Positions 51,126 to 60,334 of a stretch of DNA of 64,000 nucleotides are shown here, in pieces. Under the pieces are notes generated by a model. The model saw nothing but the letters and a program-made list of their open reading frames with translations, was not told where the DNA came from and did not search any database. Source of the DNA: Bartonella sp. B1099. Its GTDB lineage: Bacteria > Pseudomonadota > Alphaproteobacteria > Rhizobiales > Rhizobiaceae. The stretch's first letter is position 1. Each line of letters opens with the position of its first letter. Position numbers and translations under genes: made by a program. Location of the stretch: NCBI RefSeq assembly GCF_944801835.1, contig NZ_CALYLN010000002.1, positions 310,001 through 374,000 of the forward strand, written 5' to 3'.

Positions 51126-51526
51126 TGATAGAAAAAAAACTTTGATAAAAAATAAAAATACTTCCCATGCAAATATACTTTTCTTTCTTGGAATCACTCA
51201 TAAATGATTTAACACCTCCCTACGCCATTTATGCTTCATGAAAGTATAACAAACCAATAGCAGCATCTTTTCTCTCGATCTGGATTACTCTTGCATTAAA
51301 GGAGGAGAAGCATAATGCGTTCTTTTGCCCCTTATCTTCATAGATCTGATCCATTTTTTGATCGCTTAAGAGAATATTTTTTATTCTGTCATTAAGGATT
51401 TGGAATGAAAAATTCTATCTTTGATATTCTCATTCAACAGAAAAAATGAGAAAACAAACTATCATTATAAATCAATTTGTTATATTTTGATTATTCTCCT
51501 AAAATTCAGAAATATACAATCTATTT
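51126..51526. other. gap between recG and glmS
   Basis: 400 bases between convergent genes. Apart from the short frame at 51315-51395, which has a strong ribosome binding site, no gene or clear terminator is visible. Confidence 0.4.
51315..51395 (+). CDS. possible 26-residue small protein or gene remnant
   Basis: ATG at 51315 is preceded by AAAGGAGGAGAAGCATA, an excellent ribosome binding site at good spacing. The frame reads MRSFAPYLHRSDPFFDRLRE and stops at 51395. The start faintly recalls small heat-shock proteins (MRxx...PLYRSxxGFDRL), so it may be the stump of a lost Hsp20 gene. It could also be a genuine short peptide. Confidence 0.25.
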   Translation: MRSFAPYLHRSDPFFDRLREYFLFCH

Positions 51527-53350
51527 TTATTCAACGGTGACTGATTTTGCTAAATTACGCGGTTGATCAACATCTGTTCCTAATAAAACAGCCGTATGAT
51601 AAGCGATTAACTGAATAGGGAGCGCATAAATAATAGGAGCAATAAATTCTGGAACAACGGGCAAAGTAATCGTTGATAAAGTCTTAAGACAAGCTGCTTC
51701 TGCTCCTTTTTTATCGGTTATCAAAATAATACGACCATTGCGCGCTCCTACTTCTTGCATATTAGACAAAGTTTTTTCAAACCACCGATCATAAGGAGCC
51801 ACAACAATAACGGGGATTGTCTCATCCACCAGTGCAATTGGTCCATGCTTCAACTCCCCCGCTGCATAACCTTCAGCATGAATATAAGAAAGCTCTTTCA
51901 GTTTTAGAGCTCCCTCCAAAGCAATCGGATAAGAAGTTCCACGTCCCAGATAAAGAACACTTTTTGCATTCACCAAATCACGACAAAGAGATTCAATTTT
52001 GCTTTCTAATTTTAAGACCTCATTTAAAATACGGGGAACTTCTGCCAACTGTTGAACCAATTGCTTTGCCATTTGAACCGTGAGATAACCACGTTGTTTA
52101 GCCGCGCTAAGTGCGAGTGAAGCAAGCGTTGCCAATTGGCAGGTAAAAGCTTTTGTTGAAGCAACACCAATTTCCGGTCCGGCAAGTGTTGGGAAAATAA
52201 AATCAGCCTCTCTTGCCATTGTTGATTGCTCAACATTCACAATTGTAGCTGTTTTTACACCCCGCTCACGACAATAACGCAAAGAAGCCAATGTATCAGC
52301 TGTTTCACCAGATTGAGAAACAAACAGGGATAATACATCAGAGGTTATAGGGGGTTCACGATAACGAAACTCCGAAGCAACATCATTATCAACACTCAAA
52401 GCGGCATATTTCTCAAACCAATAGCGGGCAACTAAGGTTGAATAATAAGCCGTTCCACAACTCGCAAAAAGGAGACGATGAATATTTTTCCAATCAATCA
52501 AATTCTCGAAAGATCGAACGGTATAATTTCCAAGATCAAGATAATGCGCCAAATTATGAGAAATCACTTCAGGTTGTTCAAACATTTCCTTGTGCATAAA
52601 ATGACGATGATTTCCCTTAGAAATCAATAATGCTTGTTCAAGTAAGGTTGTTACAGAACGTTTTACCAGCTGATTGTCTCTATCGTAAATTGTGACGCCT
52701 TCCCGTGTGAGGACAGCCCAATCCCCATCTTCCAAATAACTAATATGATCAACGAATGGTGCCAAAGCAATAGCATCTGATCCCACAAAAAATTCATCTT
52801 TTCCATAACCAATTGCCAACGGTGGGCCAGAGCGAGCCGCAATCATAAGGTTATCTTCACCTTCGAAAATAAGAGCAAGTGCAAAAGCCCCCTGCAGCCT
52901 TTTCCAACTATTACGCATGGCTTCTTGCGGAGAAAGACCACTTTTTAATGCACGCGTTATTAAATGTGCAATAACTTCAGTATCCGTCTCTGTTTCAAAG
53001 ATATAACCATCTTCGATGAGTTCTTTTTGCAATTCTACAAAATTTTCAATAATACCATTATGCACAACCGCAAGCTTTTCAGTTACATGGGGATGCGCAT
53101 TGCGCTCAACAGCAACGCCATGTGTCGCCCAGCGGGTATGTCCAATCCCTAAATTTCCTTCCAGAGGAGTTTTTTTTAATTTTTCTTCTAAATGAACAAG
53201 CTTCCCCTCAGCACGTACACGATAAAGATGCCCATTATAAACTGTTGCCACCCCAGATGAATCATACCCCCTATATTCAAGACGTTTTAATCCCTCAACC
53301 AAAGAAGATGTAACACACCTCTTTCCAAGAATTCCAATAATTCCACACAT
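51527..53350 (-). CDS. glmS: glutamine-fructose-6-phosphate aminotransferase (isomerizing)
   Basis: 607 residues from the ATG at 53350, so that Cys2 becomes the N-terminal nucleophile (MCGIIGILG); the frame is open six codons earlier. The glutaminase domain extends to about 240 (GIGHTRWATHG near 72). Two SIS domains follow, with SQSGETADTLAS near 350 and GRGTSYPIALEGALKLKELS near 475. First step of UDP-GlcNAc synthesis. glmU, a later step, lies directly upstream on the same strand. No glmS ribozyme is seen. Confidence 0.97.
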   Translation of the reverse strand: MCGIIGILGKRCVTSSLVEGLKRLEYRGYDSSGVATVYNGHLYRVRAEGKLVHLEEKLKKTPLEGNLGIGHTRWATHGVAVERNAHPHVTEKLAVVHNGIIENFVELQKELIEDGYIFETETDTEVIAHLITRALKSGLSPQEAMRNSWKRLQGAFALALIFEGEDNLMIAARSGPPLAIGYGKDEFFVGSDAIALAPFVDHISYLEDGDWAVLTREGVTIYDRDNQLVKRSVTTLLEQALLISKGNHRHFMHKEMFEQPEVISHNLAHYLDLGNYTVRSFENLIDWKNIHRLLFASCGTAYYSTLVARYWFEKYAALSVDNDVASEFRYREPPITSDVLSLFVSQSGETADTLASLRYCRERGVKTATIVNVEQSTMAREADFIFPTLAGPEIGVASTKAFTCQLATLASLALSAAKQRGYLTVQMAKQLVQQLAEVPRILNEVLKLESKIESLCRDLVNAKSVLYLGRGTSYPIALEGALKLKELSYIHAEGYAAGELKHGPIALVDETIPVIVVAPYDRWFEKTLSNMQEVGARNGRIILITDKKGAEAACLKTLSTITLPVVPEFIAPIIYALPIQLIAYHTAVLLGTDVDQPRNLAKSVTVE

Positions 53351-53524
53351 TAAAAAGCTCCAACCCACATATCTTAAGATTTAAATCTCATAAAACAATC
53401 TAACAGTTTTTATTTTAAACGATAAATAATAAAATAATTCAAACATGGAGTACGGCAATCTTTAAGAATAAACCTCCTCTCCATCGTTAGATCAGTACAA
53501 AACAAAGGAATAGACTAAAAATAA

Positions 53525-54889
53525 TCATTTTTTCTGTTTGTTTTTTGACAAGTTATTCTCTAACAAGCGCGCCCGAAATTTTGTTGCATAGCCTTCTTTT
53601 ATAACCTGTCGTGCACGCCCAAAAGCCATACTGTTCACAGGAATATTTTCAGTAATAACACTTCCTGAAGCGACATAAGAGCCATCCCCTATCACCAATG
53701 GGGAAACAAGCGCCGTATTAGACCCAACAAAAGCATGATCACCAATCGTGGTTTTATATTTGTTAAACCCATCATAATTGCATGTAATCGTACCGGCTCC
53801 AATATTAGTATGTGCACCAATTTCGGCATCACCAATATAACTTAAATGATTAATTTTAGAAGATTCTCCTACCTTAGCTTGTTTGACTTCACAAAAATTT
53901 CCAACCTTTACGAATTTTGCCAACTCTGTTCCAGGACGCAAACGTGCATAGGGACCAATCTGCGCATCTTGACCCACCACAGCACCTTCGAGATAACTAA
54001 ATGCATGAATAACAGCACCAGAGTGTACTTTCACGCCTAATCCAAAATAAACATTTGGTTCTATCACCACACCTGGTTCAATTTCTGTATCATGAGAAAA
54101 ATAGACTGTTTCTGGTTTTAAGAGTGTAACACCCGATAACATTAAATCGCGCGCTTTACGTTTTTGCCACAAAGAATCAGCCTCAGAAAGCTCAAGACCG
54201 TTGTTAATTCCTACAATATTTTCAAAAGGGACTTCAACAACACGTACATCCAATCCTTCGCGCGAAGCAAGAGAAGCAATATCGGTTAAGTAATATTCCT
54301 TTTTCATATTGTTATTATCAACCTTCTCTAAAAGAGAAAGGGCATGTTTTCCACGCATAGCGAGTATTCCCCCATTACAAAAAGAAATCTTTTTTTCTTC
54401 ATCGCTTGCGTCTTTTTCTTCCACAATTGCAATCAATTGACCATTTTTCTCGAGAAGACGTCCATAACCTGTTGGATCTTGGGTATGAAAGCCTGCAAAA
54501 ACAACATCTGCTCCATCAGCAAGCTGTGCACGTATTTGGTGCAAAGAATCTTTCTGAATGAGAGGCGTATCCCCAAAAACAATGAGAACATCATCCACTC
54601 GCCTTTGCAAAGCTAAACGAGCCGATAAAACAGCATGCGCCGTTCCTAAACGCTCTTTTTGTTCAAAAATCATCACATCTTTTACACATGACTGAACAAC
54701 ATGTGCAACCTCTTGAGCACCAAATCCCACAACAACAGCCAATTGTGAAGATCCTGCCAATTCTATTTGTTTTAGAACATGGCATATAAGAGGCAGTCCA
54801 GCAATTTTATGAAGCACCTTAGGCAGAGACGACTTCATACGCGTCCCCTCACCTGCAGCAAGAACAATAGAAAGACAACTTCTAACCAT
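53525..54889 (-). CDS. glmU: bifunctional GlmU: GlcN-1-P acetyltransferase / GlcNAc-1-P uridyltransferase
   Basis: 454 residues. The pyrophosphorylase domain starts with [20 protein letters not shown] at 10-29. From about 250 a left-handed beta-helix of hexapeptide repeats carries the acetyltransferase: [37 protein letters not shown] and [20 protein letters not shown]. Makes UDP-GlcNAc for peptidoglycan and lipid A. Starts 14 bases after ccdA, same strand. Confidence 0.97.
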   Translation of the reverse strand: MVRSCLSIVLAAGEGTRMKSSLPKVLHKIAGLPLICHVLKQIELAGSSQLAVVVGFGAQEVAHVVQSCVKDVMIFEQKERLGTAHAVLSARLALQRRVDDVLIVFGDTPLIQKDSLHQIRAQLADGADVVFAGFHTQDPTGYGRLLEKNGQLIAIVEEKDASDEEKKISFCNGGILAMRGKHALSLLEKVDNNNMKKEYYLTDIASLASREGLDVRVVEVPFENIVGINNGLELSEADSLWQKRKARDLMLSGVTLLKPETVYFSHDTEIEPGVVIEPNVYFGLGVKVHSGAVIHAFSYLEGAVVGQDAQIGPYARLRPGTELAKFVKVGNFCEVKQAKVGESSKINHLSYIGDAEIGAHTNIGAGTITCNYDGFNKYKTTIGDHAFVGSNTALVSPLVIGDGSYVASGSVITENIPVNSMAFGRARQVIKEGYATKFRARLLENNLSKNKQKK

Positions 54890-54903
54890 AAAAACACATC
54901 AGA

Positions 54904-55710
54904 CTAACGAGAAAATCCAAAAAAGTTCATAATATCGTGCCAACGAATATCTTCAACATAACTCAATGAAGGATAATGCTCTAAAAGCCAAAATGAAAGA
55001 TCCTGCATAGAGCCTGTTAAAAACAAAATCCCCGTAAGAATAAGAAAAACACCAATAATTTTTTCAACTTTTCCTAAATGAATACGAAAAGCTGCTAAAA
55101 ACCGCATAAAACGACTGGAAAATAAAGCCGCCAATACAAAAGGAACAGCAAGACCTAATGCATAAACTGCTAATAGAATAGCACCCTCACCCACAGTTTC
55201 TTTTGTGCCAGCAAGCGTTATAATAGGTCCTAAAATGGGACCAATACACGGTGTCCAACCAAAAGCAAAAGCTAAACCAATAACATAAGCTCCTAAAGGA
55301 CCAGCAGGTGTTTTATGAGTCTGAAAACGAGCTTCACGAAATAAAAACGAGATCTTGAAAAGTCCTAAAAAATTTAAACCAAAAATAATAATGATCATTC
55401 CAGCAGCAAGAGCAAACCAATCACGATAATACCCGATGAATTTACCAATTGTACTTGCACTAGCGCCTAAAGCAACAAAAACAGTGGTAAATCCAAAAAC
55501 AAAAGCGATAACAGAAGACAATAAAGCCCACCGTATAAAGACTTTCTCATCACGCTTTTCTGACCGAAAGTCATCAATACCAATCCCTGCCATATAGCAT
55601 AAATAAGGAGGAACTAACGGCAAAACACATGGCGACAAAAAAGAGAGAGCCCCTGCAAAAAACACACCAACTGTTGAAATTTCAATCAAAACGCACACCC
55701 CATCTTTCAT
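54904..55710 (-). CDS. ccdA: cytochrome c biogenesis protein CcdA
   Basis: 268 residues from the ATG at 55710 (a GTG one codon earlier is possible). Six membrane helices with the paired cysteines of the family: SPCVLPLVPPYLCYMAG near 27-43 and FGWTPCIGPILGPI near 155. Carries electrons from the cytoplasm to periplasmic thioredoxin-like proteins for cytochrome c maturation. Lies between glmU and a secreted protein gene, all on one strand. Confidence 0.9.
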   Translation of the reverse strand: MKDGVCVLIEISTVGVFFAGALSFLSPCVLPLVPPYLCYMAGIGIDDFRSEKRDEKVFIRWALLSSVIAFVFGFTTVFVALGASASTIGKFIGYYRDWFALAAGMIIIIFGLNFLGLFKISFLFREARFQTHKTPAGPLGAYVIGLAFAFGWTPCIGPILGPIITLAGTKETVGEGAILLAVYALGLAVPFVLAALFSSRFMRFLAAFRIHLGKVEKIIGVFLILTGILFLTGSMQDLSFWLLEHYPSLSYVEDIRWHDIMNFFGFSR

Positions 55711-55735
55711 CACGGTTTAGTTCTATGAACAACAA

Positions 55736-56746
55736 TCAATCCATATCCTCATCAATTCGTTGCATATTTTGTTCATTCGCCACCACGCTTATATCTTCAT
55801 CATGACCAGAAACGACAGAAAAAACCTTTTGATAAATTTTATCTTTATTTTTAGCAATGGCAATATACTCTCCCTCCGCTAACACAAGTGAAACATAAGC
55901 CCCAACTGTTTCATAAACAATATCACCAGAATCATTGGCAAGAGACCAACTTGTATCTGCAAGCGCTTCTCCTCCTTCTTGTCGTACCAGCTTTAACACA
56001 ATTTGAGCTGCCTGATGTTCAAGAGTAACTTCCGTTATTTTACCAGCCTCTACTTGAATATCCGAACGAGCCGTCGCATTAATGGAACCATAATGGGAAG
56101 CAACATGGTAGCGACCAGCTTTTAAACGCACAACAGATTGAGGTTTAACATTTGATAAAATGATCCCCGTATCATCATTTTCTTTTTCATCCTCATAGAT
56201 CGTAAAACGTAATTCCTTTTCATTGATTTCACCATTGAGCAGTGTCGCATTTAAAATAAGACCACCTGCCTCAAGATGAAAGTTTTTCACAAGACTCTGC
56301 CCATTTTCTAGACGAATATGGCGCATAGCACTCATATGACCAAATGAGACATGAACAAGATAACTTCCTGGCTCTAAATCAAAACGCGCACTTCCCCCCT
56401 TATGGGTTGCCACTAATGGTAATTTATTATCAATCCCTAGAATAGGAGCATAAACCCGCCAGACAAGCCCTTTCTCAATATCTTGACGGCTATTTGTTAA
56501 TCGAGCATTCAAAATGAGTTGTGCTTGAGATGCTAAGTTCTCTTTTTCCTGCTCTTGGGACTTTAGAATAAAACTCCGTGATGGTTCCTGCTGCTGATCT
56601 ACTCCTTCTTCACAAAAAGCACAGGGGCTCCAGATCAACAAAGTAAGCACCACGCATAACCGCACACATCGGTGCACTATTTTTATAAGACTAGCCATTT
56701 TTACATTGTTGACCAACATGATATTTTTTTCAAGAAACAATATCAC
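55736..56746 (-). CDS. secreted protein with three beta-rich repeats, function unknown
   Basis: Up to 336 residues; the start may be the ATG at 56698, giving a cleaner signal peptide (KIVHRCVRLCVVLTLLIW, then SPCAFC). The mature part has three similar blocks of about 80-90 residues, each with a WxVY or WxLA-type strand, an LxxGxYxVxxxxG core and a closing IxLxxG: EPGSYLVHVSFGHMSAMRHI, KAGRYHVASHYGSINATARS and AEGEYIAIAKNKDKIYQKVF. These look like Ig-like or carboxypeptidase-regulatory-like beta sandwiches for extracytoplasmic binding. I do not recognise the family name. It is followed 22 bases later by ccdA. Confidence 0.75.
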   Translation of the reverse strand: MILFLEKNIMLVNNVKMASLIKIVHRCVRLCVVLTLLIWSPCAFCEEGVDQQQEPSRSFILKSQEQEKENLASQAQLILNARLTNSRQDIEKGLVWRVYAPILGIDNKLPLVATHKGGSARFDLEPGSYLVHVSFGHMSAMRHIRLENGQSLVKNFHLEAGGLILNATLLNGEINEKELRFTIYEDEKENDDTGIILSNVKPQSVVRLKAGRYHVASHYGSINATARSDIQVEAGKITEVTLEHQAAQIVLKLVRQEGGEALADTSWSLANDSGDIVYETVGAYVSLVLAEGEYIAIAKNKDKIYQKVFSVVSGHDEDISVVANEQNMQRIDEDMD

Positions 56747-56759
56747 AAAGCCCCCACTC

Positions 56760-57083
56760 TCAAATTGAAAAACTTACACCACAACCACACGATGAAACAG
56801 CATTGGGATTATGAATTTGAAAAGACTGCCCCATAAGATCATCAACAAAATCAATCTCAGCTCCTTCCATGAAAGGAAGCGATAGTGAATCAATAAGCAC
56901 AATTGCCCCATCTTTTTTGAGAACGAGATCATCTTTACACATTTCAGAAACCAAGTCATATTTATAAGAAAAACCAGAACATCCACCACCTTCAACAGAA
57001 ATACGTAAGGCTATTTTATCAGGTTCACGCAAAAGTATCTGTACAATTTGCTGAGCAGCAGCCTCTGAAATTTTCACATTCAT
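56760..57083 (-). CDS. iron-sulfur cluster insertion protein, HesB/ErpA type
   Basis: 107 residues. A-type carrier with its three cluster-binding cysteines: EGGGCSGFSYKYDL near 33-40 and SSCGCGVSFSI at the end. Transfers Fe-S clusters to apoproteins; it could be ErpA, IscA or SufA, and no suf or isc neighbour decides it. The gene is 13 bp before the secreted repeat protein on the same strand and divergent from dgt. Confidence 0.93.
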   Translation of the reverse strand: MNVKISEAAAQQIVQILLREPDKIALRISVEGGGCSGFSYKYDLVSEMCKDDLVLKKDGAIVLIDSLSLPFMEGAEIDFVDDLMGQSFQIHNPNAVSSCGCGVSFSI

Positions 57084-57192
57084 TTTATATATCCTTGCAT
57101 TAAACCATCAAGAAAGAGTATCCCACACTATAAAGAGGAATTTATTCATCATAAACCACTCTCAATTTTAAGATGATAATGGACAGCTTGCA

Positions 57193-58395
57193 ATGGATAT
57201 AGGCACAATCAACTTCAATTACCAATCTCGAGCCGTCTACAGTGCTCATCCACAAACAAGCCGTGGACGATTATTCCATGAAACGATGAGCTCTACACGC
57301 TCACCCTTTCAGCGAGATAGAGATCGTATTATCCATTCTAATGCATTTCGACGTCTTAAACATAAAACGCAAGTGTTTATTGCTGATGAAAGCGATCATT
57401 ATCGTACCCGCCTTACCCATTCCATAGAGGTTTCTCAAATTGCACGAACACTCGCCCGTGCCCTGTATCTTGATGAAGATCTTGCCGAAGCCATTGCCCT
57501 TGCTCATGACTTTGGGCACACGCCCTTTGGCCATGCAGGGGAAGAGGCTCTTAATGAAGCCATGGCTCATTATGGCGGCTTCGATCATAATGCACAAGCC
57601 TTACGCATTGTTACAAAACTAGAACAGCGCTATGCAAATTTTGATGGACTCAACCTTACGTGGGAAACCCTCGAAGGTCTTGTAAAGCATAACGGGCCTC
57701 TTTTAGGGACTCACACGAAAAATAAAGAAGTTCCCCCCGATATTTTACAATACAATGCCAAGCAAGATCTTGCACTCGATTGTTTTGCAGGACTAGAAGC
57801 GCAATGTGCTGCGATTGCAGATGATATCGCATACAATGCCCATGATATTGATGATGGTTTACGATCGCAATTTTTAACCCTCGATCAATTTGAACACATT
57901 TCACTAACAGCAGCCATCTTAAAAGATATAACCGATGAGCATCCCCGCCTTGACCAAGCACGACGCGGTTACACACTTGTACGAAGACAAATCACAACCA
58001 TGGTCGAAGATGTTATCAAACAATCACATGAAAATTTGGCACGCATCAAACCAACCAGTATAAGCGATATTTACCAAGCAAAACAAACTATTGTTACCTT
58101 TTCACCGTCAATGACCGTTTACGAAAAAGAACTAAAAAACTTTCTTTTTAAAAATCTTTATTACCACGAACAAGTTCTTAGTCGTCGCAATGCAGCAAAA
58201 TGCATTGTACAAAAATTATTCAATTGTTATTATGAAAATCCAGATACACTGCCTGAAAGTTGGTGCAAAAAAGCAGTACACTTAAAAAATCAAGAGTTAG
58301 CACGTCTGATTGCTGACTTTCTTTCAGGGATGACTGATCACTATGCTTTACGTGAATATCACCGTTTATTTGACCATACAGATCATTTCGTTTAA
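57193..58395 (+). CDS. deoxyguanosinetriphosphate triphosphohydrolase-like protein
   Basis: 400 residues of the HD superfamily. The metal site is [14 protein letters not shown] near 77, followed by [19 protein letters not shown] near 99-117, with a further conserved Asp in [19 protein letters not shown] near 205. Removes triphosphate from dNTPs. Followed 30 bp later by argS, a common pairing in Rhizobiales. Confidence 0.93.
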   Translation: MDIGTINFNYQSRAVYSAHPQTSRGRLFHETMSSTRSPFQRDRDRIIHSNAFRRLKHKTQVFIADESDHYRTRLTHSIEVSQIARTLARALYLDEDLAEAIALAHDFGHTPFGHAGEEALNEAMAHYGGFDHNAQALRIVTKLEQRYANFDGLNLTWETLEGLVKHNGPLLGTHTKNKEVPPDILQYNAKQDLALDCFAGLEAQCAAIADDIAYNAHDIDDGLRSQFLTLDQFEHISLTAAILKDITDEHPRLDQARRGYTLVRRQITTMVEDVIKQSHENLARIKPTSISDIYQAKQTIVTFSPSMTVYEKELKNFLFKNLYYHEQVLSRRNAAKCIVQKLFNCYYENPDTLPESWCKKAVHLKNQELARLIADFLSGMTDHYALREYHRLFDHTDHFV

Positions 58396-58425
58396 TGGCT
58401 TTTAGCATCATCATGGAAGCTTAAT

Positions 58426-60183
58426 ATGAATATCTTTAAAAACTTCGAAAAAAAAATTAAAAGATCCATTGAATTATCTGATATAAAAGGAAAAAATGGA
58501 GAAGATCTAGATTTATCAAAAATCACCGTTGATCCCCCACGTGATTCCTCCCATGGTCATTTATCAACCAATGCTGCTATGGTTCTTGCAAAATCTATTG
58601 GGATGGGGCCCCGTACACTTGCAGATAAAATCATAGAACTGCTTAAAAATGATTCCTCTATTGAAAATATTGATGTTGCCGGTCCTGGCTTTATCAACAT
58701 CAAGCTTACAAAATTATTTTGGCAAGATGCTATAAAGTCCATGCTTGAATTAGGGCTTTCTTATGGTCGCATGCCGATGGGACAGGGAAAACGCGTCAAT
58801 GTTGAATATGTCTCAGCAAATCCGACGGGCCCTATGCATGTAGGGCACTGTCGCGGAGCTGTGGTGGGAGATGTTCTCTCCAATTTGCTGCAATTTACGG
58901 GCTATAACATCACGAAAGAATATTATATCAATGATGCTGGTCAACAAATCGAAGTTCTCGCTCACTCTGTACTGTTGCGCTATCGCGAAGCTCTTGGACA
59001 AAAAATTAATGAAATTCCAGAGGGGCTTTATCCTGGAGAGTACTTGATACCATTGGGTCAATCGTTGGCTCAAGAGTTTGGTGACCAATTCCTCACCATG
59101 GATAAAGATGAAGCCTTATCTATCGTGAAAGAACGGGCGATTCAGGCAATGATGTCCATGATTCGCGAAGATTTGGCAGCTCTTAATATTTATCATGATA
59201 TCTTTTTCTCTGAGCGAATGCTTTACGCAGATAATGCCCGCGCTATTCGTAATACCATTAACGACCTCACTTTAAACGGTTATATCTACAAAGGAAAGCT
59301 TCCCCCTCCCAAAGGACAAAATATAGAAGATTGGGAAACAAGCGAGCAAACTTTGTTTCGTTCAACAAATGTTGGTGATGACCAAGATCGTGTTTTGGTC
59401 AAATCTGATGGTTCTTACACTTATTTTGCTGCTGATGTTGCTTATTTTCGGGATAAATTTAATCGTCATTTTGATGAAATGATTTATATTCTAGGCGCAG
59501 ACCATGCTGGCTATGTAAAGCGGCTAGAAGCCATGGCAAAAGCAATTTCTGGGGATAAAGCCAAATTAAGTGTTTTCTTATGTCAATTGGTCAAACTCTT
59601 TCGCGATGGTCAACCTGTACGCATGTCAAAAAGAGCAGGATCATTTGTGACTCTAAGAGATGTTGTCGAAGAAGTTGGTCGTGATCCAGTGCGTTTTATG
59701 ATGCTATACCGCAAATGCGAAGCACCTCTTGATTTTGATTTTACAAAAGTAACGGAACAATCAAAAGATAATCCCATCTTTTACGTACAATATGCAAGTG
59801 CACGTTGTCACTCAGTCTTTCGTCAAGCACAAGAAGTGCTTCATATTGAAAGCTTTTCAAAGGACACATTGACCTCCCATCTTCATCGACTAACAGATGA
59901 CAATGAAATATTATTAATACGCAAACTTTCTGAATATCCGCGTATCATCGAACAAGCCATCATTCATAAAGAACCCCATCGATTAGCGTTTTATCTTTAT
60001 GATCTTGCCTCCTGCTTTCACACCCATTGGAATAAAGGGAGTGAAAGTCTCAATTTACGCTTTATTCAGCCTAATGATAAAGAGTTATCCTTTGCAAGAT
60101 TGGGCTTGATACAAGCTGTTATCAATATTTTATCATCAGGACTTAGCATCATAGGAGTCGAAGCCCCAATAGAAATGCGTTGA
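58426..60183 (+). CDS. argS: arginyl-tRNA synthetase
   Basis: 585 residues, class I. The N-terminal Add1-like domain is followed by the HIGH box variant [19 protein letters not shown] near 127-145, the KMSKS-equivalent [17 protein letters not shown] near 404, and a DALR anticodon domain at the end. It shares an operon with dgt and the SPOR protein by spacing. A possible stem (TGAAAAAGTT with AACTTTTTCA, 60181-60232) follows. Confidence 0.96.
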   Translation: MNIFKNFEKKIKRSIELSDIKGKNGEDLDLSKITVDPPRDSSHGHLSTNAAMVLAKSIGMGPRTLADKIIELLKNDSSIENIDVAGPGFINIKLTKLFWQDAIKSMLELGLSYGRMPMGQGKRVNVEYVSANPTGPMHVGHCRGAVVGDVLSNLLQFTGYNITKEYYINDAGQQIEVLAHSVLLRYREALGQKINEIPEGLYPGEYLIPLGQSLAQEFGDQFLTMDKDEALSIVKERAIQAMMSMIREDLAALNIYHDIFFSERMLYADNARAIRNTINDLTLNGYIYKGKLPPPKGQNIEDWETSEQTLFRSTNVGDDQDRVLVKSDGSYTYFAADVAYFRDKFNRHFDEMIYILGADHAGYVKRLEAMAKAISGDKAKLSVFLCQLVKLFRDGQPVRMSKRAGSFVTLRDVVEEVGRDPVRFMMLYRKCEAPLDFDFTKVTEQSKDNPIFYVQYASARCHSVFRQAQEVLHIESFSKDTLTSHLHRLTDDNEILLIRKLSEYPRIIEQAIIHKEPHRLAFYLYDLASCFHTHWNKGSESLNLRFIQPNDKELSFARLGLIQAVINILSSGLSIIGVEAPIEMR

Positions 60184-60334
60184 AAAAGTTCTATAAATAC
60201 ATACAATAGACACTTTATTGGTAAACTTTTTCATGTATCCTTGCATGAGAGGGGGAAAATTTATTATTTTAATATAACAAATCAAAATTAACCATTGATT
60301 GCACGTCAGTGCAAATCATTATGTGAGAAAAGCC

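Noticed and set aside
51300-51540. Search for a glmS ribozyme near glmS
   Set aside because: This is the 3' side of glmS, the 5' leader (53351-53524) is short, and no ribozyme core was recognised; alphaproteobacteria are not expected to have it.
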